Source: Methylococcales bacterium (lineage in GTDB: Bacteria > Pseudomonadota > Gammaproteobacteria > Methylococcales > Methylomonadaceae). Taken from it: DNA of 64,000 bases. Below the pieces are notes generated by a model, which did no database searches, was not told the DNA's origin, and was given only the letters and a program-made list of their open reading frames with translations. The position numbers and the translations under genes were made by a program. The DNA is taken from contig JAURYI010000092.1 of the NCBI GenBank assembly GCA_030654015.1, positions 1 through 64,000 on the forward strand, given 5' to 3'. This document shows, piece by piece, positions 26,689-34,387 of this stretch. Position 1 is the stretch's first letter. Each line of letters begins with the position of its first letter.

Positions 26689-26716
26689 AAAAAAAATGCG
26701 ACCGATTAGCCGCATT
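26689..26716 (-). terminator. rho-independent terminator of sibling sRNA B
   Basis: On the minus strand, stem AATGCG (26711-26716) / CGCATT (26695-26700) is followed by eight T (26689-26696 on the plus strand are A). Confidence 0.75.
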
Positions 26717-26768
26717 AGAGAAGGATATAAAACCCTGATTTCCGAGGAGGAAGTTTGCATCTCAAGAG
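26689..26768 (-). ncRNA. candidate small RNA, sibling B (downstream copy)
   Basis: Predicted transcript of about 80 nt on the minus strand. A perfect TATAAT lies at 26774-26779, so transcription should begin near 26768. The body holds CAACTCTTGAG, then CTTCCTCCTCGGAA, where a UUCC/GGAA stem presents a UCCUC loop complementary to Shine-Dalgarno sequences. It ends in a hairpin (AATGCG/CGCATT) and eight U. The same three blocks occur in the same order in sibling A at 26904-26990. No protein is encoded. Existence as RNA is inferred from promoter, conserved body and terminator. Confidence 0.65.
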
Positions 26769-26800
26769 TTGGTATTATATTACTGATTATTAATGACCAA

Positions 26801-26844
26801 TGGAATGTGGCAAATCGCCGCGTGACAGATTGTCACAGTGACAA
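26801..26844 (-). promoter_or_regulatory. conserved upstream element and palindrome before sRNA B
   Basis: The 10-mer TGGAATGTGG (plus-strand reading) is at 26801-26810, where the -35 box of sRNA B would be. It recurs exactly at 27021-27030 before sRNA A and again at 27071-27080. A perfect 15-bp palindrome, TTGTCACAGTGACAA, is at 26830-26844. Both look like regulator or alternative-sigma contacts, but no regulator is known. Confidence 0.45.
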
Positions 26845-26903
26845 ATTGTCGCAGTTAAAAATTAAGGATTTAATACGGCGTATTTGAAGATAAACCAACA
26901 GGC

Positions 26904-26932
26904 AAAAAAAATGCGACCAATAAGGTCGCATT
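26904..26932 (-). terminator. rho-independent terminator of sibling sRNA A
   Basis: On the minus strand, perfect 9-bp stem AATGCGACC (26924-26932) / GGTCGCATT (26910-26918) with a five-base loop, followed by eight T. Confidence 0.85.
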
Positions 26933-26990
26933 ATAAAAGAAGGATATAAAACTCTAACTTTTCCGAGGAGGAAGACTGCATCTCAAGAGT
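26904..26990 (-). ncRNA. candidate small RNA, sibling A (upstream copy)
   Basis: Predicted transcript of about 87 nt on the minus strand, repeating sibling B with identical blocks: CAACTCTTGAGATGCA, CTTCCTCCTCGGAAA and GTTTTATATCCTTCT. The -10 candidate is TAAGAT (26997-27002), weaker than in B, with the same TGGAATGTGG element upstream. The UCCUCC segment is again placed in a small hairpin. It ends in a 9-bp stem plus U-run. It lies about 105 bases downstream of the rsmA stop. Confidence 0.65.
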
Positions 26991-27094
26991 TGATATATCT
27001 TAGCCATTCCTAATAAATAATGGAATGTGGTAAATTGTCGCGTGACGTATTGTCGCAGGTAACAATATTAATGGAATGTGGTTTGTGTTGCAGT

Positions 27095-27913
27095 TTACAA
27101 ATCGTCAGCCTCATCAAAAAATACCGTCTCTTGGGTCACCGACACCATCGTATTGCTCAACTTCGCAAAATCACTCAAGCTGATATTTTCCGCTCTTAAC
27201 ACAGGGTTAATGCCTAAATCCAGCATCGTTTGTTCATCAATCAATTTTTTCAACGAATTACGCAAGGTTTTACGGCGTTGTGAAAACGCCGTCGTCACCA
27301 CCGCATTCAAGTTAGCCAGACTATCCACCTGCACAGGCGGCACAGTATGCGGCACTAACCGCACAATCGCCGACATGACTTTAGGCACAGGATCAAAACT
27401 TTCAGGCGGTACATCAAACAACCATTCCGTGGCACAGTAATACTGCATCATCACACTCAACCGCCCGTATTTCTTGCTGTTGGGTTCAGCGCAAATTCTA
27501 TCCACGACTTCTTTTTGCAGCATAAAAAACATATCTTCAATGCAAGCTGAGTTAGCCAAGATATGAAACATCAACGGCGTGGAAATGTTATACGGTAAAT
27601 TACCGATAACCCGCAGTTTGCCATTCACCGCCAACGCAGAAAAATCAAAGCGCAACGCATCCGCACTGTGAATACGCAGGTTGTCGTAATGCTTGAATTT
27701 TTCCTGCAACAACGTGACCAAATCGCGGTCAAGTTCCACCACTTCAAGTTGCACACCTTGTTTAAGTAACGGTTCAGTCAACGCGCCCTGCCCCGGCCCT
27801 ATTTCCACCCAATGTTCATTGGGTTTAGCTTCAATACTGGAAATCATACTGTCAATAATGCGGTGGTCTTGCAGAAAATTCTGCCCGAACCGCTTGCGTG
27901 CTATGTGACTCAT
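27095..27913 (-). CDS. rsmA: 16S rRNA dimethyladenosine transferase
   Basis: Dimethylates A1518 and A1519 of 16S rRNA late in 30S assembly (KsgA). The 272-residue protein starts with KRFGQNFLQD, the family's N-terminal motif. It has SAM-binding EIGPGQGALTEPL, VVELDRDL, and the catalytic NLPYNIST motif around residues 108-115. In many gammaproteobacteria it directly follows pdxA; here a PLD-like gene lies between. The stop codon leads into the tandem sRNA region with no terminator of its own that I can see. Confidence 0.95.
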   Translation of the reverse strand: MSHIARKRFGQNFLQDHRIIDSMISSIEAKPNEHWVEIGPGQGALTEPLLKQGVQLEVVELDRDLVTLLQEKFKHYDNLRIHSADALRFDFSALAVNGKLRVIGNLPYNISTPLMFHILANSACIEDMFFMLQKEVVDRICAEPNSKKYGRLSVMMQYYCATEWLFDVPPESFDPVPKVMSAIVRLVPHTVPPVQVDSLANLNAVVTTAFSQRRKTLRNSLKKLIDEQTMLDLGINPVLRAENISLSDFAKLSNTMVSVTQETVFFDEADDL

Positions 27914-27940
27914 TATTTTTTTGTTGTCCTGTTGATTATG

Positions 27941-28636
27941 TTATTCAGGTGAAAAGTTTTCGAGCCACAAAAAATAAGCACCGAATGAGCCATTGCGAAA
28001 TTCACCCCCCGCCGCTTTACCTTTGGCAGTTAAATAATGTTTGCCTTCTCGTAATTCTAAATACTGAGTAGCCACTAATTTATCCATTAAGTCGCTAGTT
28101 TTCATACCTAATTTCTGGGCTAATTTAGAAGAAGTCAATTTACCTGTGCCGTTTTCTTCACTATCAGTTTTTACAGTTGATTCATCAGCAACCCGTTCCA
28201 AAGAAATACGCACTTCTTCACTGATACGAATAATCCGCTGAGCTTCTTCATAGGCATCTTTGTACAACTCTGCATCGTCCGCACGGCGAATTAACACCCC
28301 CATTTCATTATTGTTTACTTGGCTAAATTCGTACAGATTTAAGCTACTGATAATACAAAGCTCTTCATTCATATAGCATTTAGCGTGTAAATTTTTGCAA
28401 AAACTGGTGCGAATATAGGTTAGTCCTTTCAGCCAAGTCAATTCTTCGGGTTGTAATTCACTTTTACCGTAAATAATCCGCACATCAATTTTTAAACGGT
28501 CTTTGTCCGTCAATAGTTCTTTGATTCGGTCATTGAGCTTCAAAAATGGGCTAATTAAAATCAAACGGTCTTTTGCTTCTTTAATCAGTTCTTCTAAAAA
28601 ATAATTGGTCGCGCTGGTGTTGAGAAATTTTGCCAT
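27941..28636 (-). CDS. single-HKD phospholipase D-like protein with C-terminal winged-helix-like region
   Basis: A 231-residue cytoplasmic protein. Residues 1-140 form one PLD-type domain: LILISPFLKL, the HxK motif in LHAKCYMNE (His84, Lys86), SSLN (Asn100) and NNNEMGV. Single-HKD members act as dimers, often as nucleases. Residues about 165-225 (LTSSKLAQKLGMKTSDLMDKL and GKHYLTAKGKAAG) look like a small DNA-binding or antirepressor-type module. The gene splits the usual pdxA-rsmA pair, 14 bases after pdxA, so it is probably co-transcribed. Substrate and role are unknown; nucleic acid is the likeliest target. Confidence 0.75.
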   Translation of the reverse strand: MAKFLNTSATNYFLEELIKEAKDRLILISPFLKLNDRIKELLTDKDRLKIDVRIIYGKSELQPEELTWLKGLTYIRTSFCKNLHAKCYMNEELCIISSLNLYEFSQVNNNEMGVLIRRADDAELYKDAYEEAQRIIRISEEVRISLERVADESTVKTDSEENGTGKLTSSKLAQKLGMKTSDLMDKLVATQYLELREGKHYLTAKGKAAGGEFRNGSFGAYFLWLENFSPE

Positions 28637-28650
28637 AAATTTAAAAACGG

Positions 28651-29634
28651 TTAGTGGGTGGAAGTTGGATTAATCATCATCAAAGCGCATTGTAACGCAT
28701 ATTGCAAACTGCCTAGGTCTGCCTTGCCTGTACCTGCCAAGTCCAGTGCCGTGCCGTGATCTACCGAGGTGCGAATAATCGGCAAGCCCAGTGTGATATT
28801 GACCGCGCGTCCAAAACCCTTGTGTTTCAACACGGGCAAACCTTGGTCGTGATACATCGCCAGCACTGCGTCGGCTGATTCCAAATATTTGTGCGTAAAT
28901 AAACTATCCGCAGGTAACGCACCCTGTAAATGAAAACCCTGTTGCCGCAACCTATCCAACACAGGATTAATTACCTCTATTTCTTCGCGCCCTAAATGCC
29001 CGTTTTCACCCGCATGAGGATTTAAACCGCACACCAAAATGTTCGGCTGAGCGATATGAAAACGAGTGCGCAAATCATGTTCCAACACGCGCAATACTTT
29101 TTCTAACACAGGTGCGGTAATGGCTTTACTGACTTCGGACAACGGTAAATGCGTGGTCACTAATGCCACGCGCAAACCTTCGGTTGCCAGCATCATCACA
29201 GGATGCCCGCCTGTGATGTCGGCGATAAATTCGGTATGTCCGCTAAAACTAAACCCTGCATCATTAATAATGCCTTTGTGAACAGGTGCGGTCACCATTG
29301 CGGAAAATGTACCATCCAAACAACCTTGCGTGGCTATTCTCAGCGTTTCCAACACATACGCGCTATTCGCCACATTCAACTGCCCGCATATTACAGGTTC
29401 AGCCAAGGCAACAGGCAACACCGTTAGCTGCCCGTCCGCCTGTGCTGTCAATGGAAAATCAGGATTAAAATCATATAGTTGTAGCGGATAACCTAACTGC
29501 TTGGCTCGCTCCATCAACAACTCAGGGCTACCTATCGCGACCAACTGACAGGGTAAATCCAGTTGTGCCAATTGAATACACAAATCAACGCCGATACCCG
29601 CTGGTTCACCTAAAGTTAAAGCAATACGTTGCAT
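28651..29634 (-). CDS. pdxA: 4-hydroxythreonine-4-phosphate dehydrogenase
   Basis: Oxidises 4-phosphohydroxy-L-threonine in pyridoxal 5'-phosphate synthesis, using NAD and a divalent metal. The 327-residue protein shows [13 protein letters not shown] at the start, the [11 protein letters not shown] and [10 protein letters not shown] pieces that bind substrate and metal, [13 protein letters not shown], and the metal/substrate region [17 protein letters not shown]. It follows the cobyrinate diamide synthase gene by 25 bases and is followed closely by the PLD-like gene and rsmA. Confidence 0.95.
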   Translation of the reverse strand: MQRIALTLGEPAGIGVDLCIQLAQLDLPCQLVAIGSPELLMERAKQLGYPLQLYDFNPDFPLTAQADGQLTVLPVALAEPVICGQLNVANSAYVLETLRIATQGCLDGTFSAMVTAPVHKGIINDAGFSFSGHTEFIADITGGHPVMMLATEGLRVALVTTHLPLSEVSKAITAPVLEKVLRVLEHDLRTRFHIAQPNILVCGLNPHAGENGHLGREEIEVINPVLDRLRQQGFHLQGALPADSLFTHKYLESADAVLAMYHDQGLPVLKHKGFGRAVNITLGLPIIRTSVDHGTALDLAGTGKADLGSLQYALQCALMMINPTSTH

Positions 29635-29659
29635 TTGTCGTCTCCAGATAGAATTAACA

Positions 29660-30955
29660 TTATTTTAAAAACCACTGTGCGACTGTCTCAGGATTGCTGG
29701 GAAAATACCAGTGAATATAAGACGCACGCAGGTTTTTATAATAAAGACCTGTATCGCCACGTTCCAGTTCAAAACAGGATGCTAAGGTTTCATCAGCAAA
29801 GCGTTCTGAATAATGAAATTCATGCCCACGCACACCCGCTGCCGACTCTCGATAACCCAAGGACACCAAACGCGGCTGCATACGCACTGAAAATGGTAGT
29901 ATTCCTGCCATTGCCCACGCCCTGCCGTCAATATGAATCAACTCCTGACCTAACACCATCATGCCACCGCATTCCGCCAATACAGGATTGCCCGCGTCAA
30001 TAAACGCGCGTAATGAATCCCACGTTGCCGACTGTGATAACTGCTCGGTATGTAATTCAGGATAACCACCCGCAAGCCACAGTGCGTCACTGCCGTCTGG
30101 AATAGCATCACCTGCCAGCGGCGAAAAAAATACCAGTTCCGCACCTTCCGCGCGTAACCAATCCACATTAGCAGGATAAATAAAACAACACGCGGCATCA
30201 CGCGCTATGGCAATGCGCTTACCTTGCAATAAACCGTTGGATGGGGTGAGGAACGAACCCCAACACTCACGTTCAGATAAGGACAGTTGTTGCGGTTCGC
30301 CTAATTCACCCCACGCTATCAAGTCCAAATCAACATGAAACGCCGCCGAAAAATCAGGTACATCGCTTGCCTCAGGCATAATCAAACCCAAATGCCGCTC
30401 AGGTAATACTGGCGCGTTTTTTTCCATCCACGCTACTAACGGCGGTTGTTCATATTCGGCTAAAAAATTGCGAATCAATTCGGCGTGATACGCACTACCG
30501 ACCCGATTGGCGATAATGCCCGCAATGGTCACGCCTTTCGCCTTGGCACTCTGACAAAAGCCCTGCACCAGCGGTACGACCGAGCCGCTCATGCCACCCA
30601 CGTCCACCACCAGCAACACAGGCGCACCCAGCACCCGCGCCAGATCTAAACTTGAACCAGACTCGCCGACTCCAGTACGACCATCAAACAAACCCATCAC
30701 ACCTTCAATCAGCGCGTAATCAGCCGTTGCGTTGTGCAATTGGCGCAAGGAATCTGCCAAACCGACCATTTGCGTATCGACATTATAAGATGCCTTACCC
30801 GTCACCGCCTGATGCCATAAGGGATCAAGAAAATCGGGTCCTGTTTTGAAACTCGCAACCGATAAGCCAGCGCGTTGTATCGCCTGTAACAATGCCAGTG
30901 TCACCGATGTTTTCCCGCAACCTGAATGCGTACCTGCCAATAATGCAATGTTCAT
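29660..30955 (-). CDS. cbiA: cobyrinate a,c-diamide synthase
   Basis: Amidates carboxylates a and c of cobyrinic acid (or hydrogenobyrinic acid in the aerobic route) with glutamine and ATP. The 431-residue protein has the N-terminal dethiobiotin-synthetase-like ATP domain (P-loop [17 protein letters not shown], then [12 protein letters not shown]) and a C-terminal class I glutamine amidotransferase domain. The nucleophile Cys is in [11 protein letters not shown] near residue 330, and the paired His is in SYIHWYF. No other cobalamin genes or cobalamin riboswitch lie near, so it may act in salvage or with genes elsewhere. It could be named cobB in the aerobic scheme. Confidence 0.88.
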   Translation of the reverse strand: MNIALLAGTHSGCGKTSVTLALLQAIQRAGLSVASFKTGPDFLDPLWHQAVTGKASYNVDTQMVGLADSLRQLHNATADYALIEGVMGLFDGRTGVGESGSSLDLARVLGAPVLLVVDVGGMSGSVVPLVQGFCQSAKAKGVTIAGIIANRVGSAYHAELIRNFLAEYEQPPLVAWMEKNAPVLPERHLGLIMPEASDVPDFSAAFHVDLDLIAWGELGEPQQLSLSERECWGSFLTPSNGLLQGKRIAIARDAACCFIYPANVDWLRAEGAELVFFSPLAGDAIPDGSDALWLAGGYPELHTEQLSQSATWDSLRAFIDAGNPVLAECGGMMVLGQELIHIDGRAWAMAGILPFSVRMQPRLVSLGYRESAAGVRGHEFHYSERFADETLASCFELERGDTGLYYKNLRASYIHWYFPSNPETVAQWFLK

Positions 30956-30987
30956 GGTTTTATGTCCCTGTAATAATAAAATTTAAA

Positions 30988-32598
30988 CTAACCTGCATCA
31001 TTCAGCATTGCCAACGCTACCGCCTCCGCGACTTTAATCCCATCGACAGCAGCGGATAAAATTCCGCCCGCATAACCTGCACCCTCACCTGCGGGATACA
31101 AACCGTGGGTATTCATGCTTTGATAGTGCGCATTGCGTTTAATACGAATCGGTGAGGAAGTGCGCGTTTCTACTGCGGTCAATACCGCATCATCCATCGC
31201 AAAGCCTTTGATTTTCTTGTCAAATGCGGGCAGTGCTTCGCGGATGGCATCAATCGCATACGCGGGTAATGCGGTGCTTAAATCGGTTAAATGCACACTG
31301 GGCGTGTAGGACGGCTGTACAGTACCTAACTGTTCAGACGGACGCTGTGCCAAAAAATCACCGACCCGTTGCGCAGGGGCTTGGTAATTACTGCCGCCCA
31401 ACACAAACGCCTTGGCTTCTAAACGGCGTTGTAAATCTATACCTGCCAACGGATGTTCGGGATAATCAACTTCGGGGGAAATGCCGACCACAATCGCACT
31501 GTTGGCATTGCGTTCGTTGCGCGAATATTGGCTCATGCCATTGGTGACTACATGACCCGCTTCCGAAGTTGCCGCGACCACCGTACCACCGGGACACATA
31601 CAAAAACTGTATACCGAACGTCCGTTTTTACAGTGATGCACTAATTTATAATCCGCCGCGCCCAGTAACGGATGCCCCGCAGATGCGCCAAAACGGCACA
31701 CATCAATTAAGGATTGCGGGTGTTCAATACGAAAGCCGATGGAAAACGGCTTAGCTTCAATATACACACCGCACTCATAGAGCATTTTGAAGGTATCACG
31801 CGCACTGTGACCGACCGCCAGCACCACATGATTGCTGTTCAGCGTTTCACCGCTCGCCAGTTTTACGCCGCGTACTTGATGGTTATCAATAATCAGTTCA
31901 TCAACGCGCTGTTGAAAACGAATCTCACCGCCCAGACTTTCAATCGTGGCGCGGATTTGCTCCACCATCGTGACTAATTTAAACGTGCCGATATGTGGTT
32001 TGCTGACATAAAGAATCTCCGCAGGTGCGCCCGCTTTGACAAATTCGGTTAATACTTTACGTCCGTAATGGTTCGGGTCTTTGATTTGCGTGTACAGCTT
32101 ACCGTCAGAAAATGTCCCCGCTCCGCCTTCACCAAACTGCACGTTAGATTCAGGATTAAATTCAGATTTGCGCCACAAGCCGAAGGTGTCTTTGGTACGT
32201 TCACGCACTTCTTTACCACGTTCTAAAATAATCGGACGAAAACCCATTTGCGCCAGAATCAAACCTGCAAACAAACCGCAGGGGCCTGTGCCGATGACAA
32301 TCGGACGCTGTTTTAATTGTGCGGGCGCGTGAGTGACAAACTGATAAGTGGTGTCGGGGGTAATCAAAATATGCGGGTCATTCTGATGACGCGCCAACAC
32401 CTGCGCTTGATTTCTAAGCTCAACATCCAGCGTATACACCAGCTCGATGGCGTTACGTTTGCGCGCGTCATTGCCTTGGCGAAAGACGGTATAAGCAATA
32501 AAATCAGCGGGCGTAATGCCCAGTCGTTCAATAATTGCTGTGGTTATCATGCTCTCGGCATGATCCAGAGGTAATTTAAGTTCGGTAATTCTTAACAT
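30988..32598 (-). CDS. NAD(P)/FAD-dependent oxidoreductase (COG2509-type)
   Basis: A 536-residue flavoprotein. Residues 1-90 form a small N-terminal domain. The FAD Rossmann motif GTGPCGLFAGLILAQMG is around residues 102-118, followed by ILERGKEVRERT. Conserved family pieces are GEGGAGTFSDGKL, FCMCPGG and the C-terminal GEGAGYAGGILSAAVDG. Members are common in bacteria and plastids, but no general substrate is established. It is the probable head of a minus-strand operon with cbiA, pdxA, the PLD-like gene and rsmA, with gaps of 14-32 bases. Confidence 0.87.
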   Translation of the reverse strand: MLRITELKLPLDHAESMITTAIIERLGITPADFIAYTVFRQGNDARKRNAIELVYTLDVELRNQAQVLARHQNDPHILITPDTTYQFVTHAPAQLKQRPIVIGTGPCGLFAGLILAQMGFRPIILERGKEVRERTKDTFGLWRKSEFNPESNVQFGEGGAGTFSDGKLYTQIKDPNHYGRKVLTEFVKAGAPAEILYVSKPHIGTFKLVTMVEQIRATIESLGGEIRFQQRVDELIIDNHQVRGVKLASGETLNSNHVVLAVGHSARDTFKMLYECGVYIEAKPFSIGFRIEHPQSLIDVCRFGASAGHPLLGAADYKLVHHCKNGRSVYSFCMCPGGTVVAATSEAGHVVTNGMSQYSRNERNANSAIVVGISPEVDYPEHPLAGIDLQRRLEAKAFVLGGSNYQAPAQRVGDFLAQRPSEQLGTVQPSYTPSVHLTDLSTALPAYAIDAIREALPAFDKKIKGFAMDDAVLTAVETRTSSPIRIKRNAHYQSMNTHGLYPAGEGAGYAGGILSAAVDGIKVAEAVALAMLNDAG

Positions 32599-32657
32599 GA
32601 AGTTTTAATGTGTGTGAAATTTAAAGTGTGTTTCGTGGACTAAATATCGGTTGGAAG

Positions 32658-32969
32658 TTACTCAATTCGATACGGCTGTAGGTCAATAGATAGAACCCTA
32701 GCACCTAATACCGTACAGATGCCTTGGTAACGTTCATCACCCGTGGAGGCAAATTCAAACGCATAGCAACGAAAAACCTGCCATTTTCCTGCCGCGTTTC
32801 TTTTTAAACCCATGCGTGTCAATGCCACATAATCATCCAGCATTAATAATTCCAAGTTAGCGCAACGGGATTTGGCGGCGTGTAATGCCATGGTTTTACT
32901 GGTCTGCGCGTACTGCCAGTACCAATAAGCCAACAAAAATAAACTTATTACAACAAGATTATCCAACAT
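32658..32969 (-). CDS. DUF3301 small membrane-anchored protein
   Basis: A 103-residue protein with one N-terminal membrane helix (residues 3-20) and a cytoplasmic domain with the family's QTSKTMALHAAKSRC, DDYVALTRMGL and CYAFEFASTGDERYQG segments. It matches the gammaproteobacterial DUF3301 family in length and motifs. It lies 59 bases upstream of the FAD oxidoreductase gene on the same strand. Function is unknown. Confidence 0.8.
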   Translation of the reverse strand: MLDNLVVISLFLLAYWYWQYAQTSKTMALHAAKSRCANLELLMLDDYVALTRMGLKRNAAGKWQVFRCYAFEFASTGDERYQGICTVLGARVLSIDLQPYRIE

Positions 32970-33052
32970 GAGTTAAAATCCGCCGTAAGCGGTCAGTGAA
33001 AGTATGACGCTTATTGTACTAATATTCAGCGTACTCGTTAGCAGGAAATAAT

Positions 33053-33478
33053 ATGAAGCCTCCTCTTACGGGCGGTTGCCTTTGTGGTAAAGTCCGATAT
33101 GAAATATCAGCACCGCCTGTTGACAGCATGAACTGCCATTGCAGAACCTGCCAAAAATGGACGGGTACAGCGTATCTGGCTTTTATGTGGATACCTGCGG
33201 ATGCACTCAGCATCACGGGTGAGTACAAAGAATTTGCCACGCTTGCCGCCAGTGGCAATACTGTTTATCGGGGGTTCTGCGCTGAATGCGGCACGGCATT
33301 ATTTGGACGATACAGCCATTTTGCCGCTGTTCGTCCTGTCGCTGCCGCCACACTTGACGATCCGAGTATGTTCAAACCCCAAAAAGACATTTGGGTCGCC
33401 GATGCCCAGCCGTGGGATATGATGAATCCCGATTTGCCCAAGTATGCAGGTAATCCGACAAGACCGCCAACGTTATAA
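33053..33478 (+). CDS. GFA/CENP-V-fold zinc protein
   Basis: A 141-residue protein of the family named after glutathione-dependent formaldehyde-activating enzyme, for which many members have no proven activity. The zinc ligands are all present: GGCLCGKVRYE, CHCRTCQKWTG and CAECGTALF. The C-terminal half has the usual VAAATLDDPS strand. An AGGAAA site precedes the ATG. The following gene is on the same strand 61 bases on. Thiol-adduct chemistry is the usual suggestion, compatible with gloA elsewhere in the window, but this is only inference. Confidence 0.85.
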   Translation: MKPPLTGGCLCGKVRYEISAPPVDSMNCHCRTCQKWTGTAYLAFMWIPADALSITGEYKEFATLAASGNTVYRGFCAECGTALFGRYSHFAAVRPVAAATLDDPSMFKPQKDIWVADAQPWDMMNPDLPKYAGNPTRPPTL

Positions 33479-33539
33479 AAACCTCGGCAACTTTATTACA
33501 AGTCCTTGGTAAACATTACATTACTTATGGAACACGCCC

Positions 33540-34208
33540 ATGATTTCTGAACTAAGCACCGTTGAAATACAGCCGACAGCCGACCACCAGTATTCCATTA
33601 TATGGTTACATGGATTAGGTGCGGATGGACACGATTTTGAAGATGTTGCACGAGAACTCCATGTCAACGCCGCGCCGCATATTCGCTTTATTTTTCCCAA
33701 TGCCCCGATTCAATCCGTCACCATTAACGGCGGTATGGAAATGCGCTCATGGTACGATATTCTCGCCATGAATCTGGAGCGCGAAGTCGATATAAACGGC
33801 ATTTATCAATCCGCCGCATTGGTAGACCAACTAATTACGCGCGAGCTGAGCGAAGGTATTGCCGCCGAAAACATTTTACTCGCTGGATTTTCGCAAGGCG
33901 GCGTGATTGCCCTGCACGTCGGTTTGCGCTACCCGCAGCGACTAGCAGGCATTATCGCCCTGTCCTGCTACCTGCCCACGCTGCCGCAACTGAATTCCGA
34001 AGCGGCTACCGCCAATAAAAACACCCCCATTTTTATGGGGCATGGCATATTGGATTCCGTGGTGGCAATTGAATCAGGTAAAGCAGTATTTGATACGCTA
34101 CACGCGCAGGGACAACCGATTCAATGGCATGATTATGTGATGGAACACTCTGTTTGTATTGAAGAAATAGAACACATAGCGACATTTATCAACAGCGTTT
34201 TTAAATAA
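33540..34208 (+). CDS. carboxylesterase/phospholipase family alpha/beta hydrolase
   Basis: A 222-residue cytoplasmic serine hydrolase close to the acyl-protein-thioesterase/EstB group. The nucleophile elbow is GFSQGG (Ser118), the catalytic Asp is in GILDSVV (Asp172) and the His is in MEHSVCIEEI (His203). The LHGLGADG oxyanion-hole region and MRSWYDI motif are typical of the family. No signal peptide is present. It probably hydrolyses short-chain esters or lysophospholipids; the natural substrate cannot be read. Confidence 0.9.
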   Translation: MISELSTVEIQPTADHQYSIIWLHGLGADGHDFEDVARELHVNAAPHIRFIFPNAPIQSVTINGGMEMRSWYDILAMNLEREVDINGIYQSAALVDQLITRELSEGIAAENILLAGFSQGGVIALHVGLRYPQRLAGIIALSCYLPTLPQLNSEAATANKNTPIFMGHGILDSVVAIESGKAVFDTLHAQGQPIQWHDYVMEHSVCIEEIEHIATFINSVFK

Positions 34209-34230
34209 TTCCCACCGTCATCCAAACGCC

Positions 34231-34275
34231 ATAGCAAGTCTGTAATACACAAATTTGCTGCTCCTGACTTGCTAT
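34231..34275. repeat. 10-bp inverted repeat after the carboxylesterase gene
   Basis: ATAGCAAGTC at 34231-34240 pairs with GACTTGCTAT at 34266-34275 across 25 bases. There is no U-run. A smaller hairpin, AGCAAGT...GCTTGCT, follows near 34339-34361. These may end the esterase transcript or regulate the secretion operon. Confidence 0.4.
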
Positions 34276-34387
34276 TATGCAAATCTATACTACCGCTATG
34301 GATTGCTTAAATCCTCACTGTCTGTAAAATTACCCTATCAGCAAGTTCCACAAGGGCTTGCTCCTTCATTATAGGGAATTTAAACTT

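Noticed and set aside
26657-26887. Possible 76-residue gene overlapping the asparaginase end
   Set aside because: It runs through the sRNA repeat and its terminator, has no protein-like composition and no homologous frame in the second repeat copy.
26689-27000. CsrB-like sRNA on the plus strand because of repeated GGA motifs
   Set aside because: Both terminators have their U-tracts on the minus strand, and the TATAAT box is also on the minus strand.
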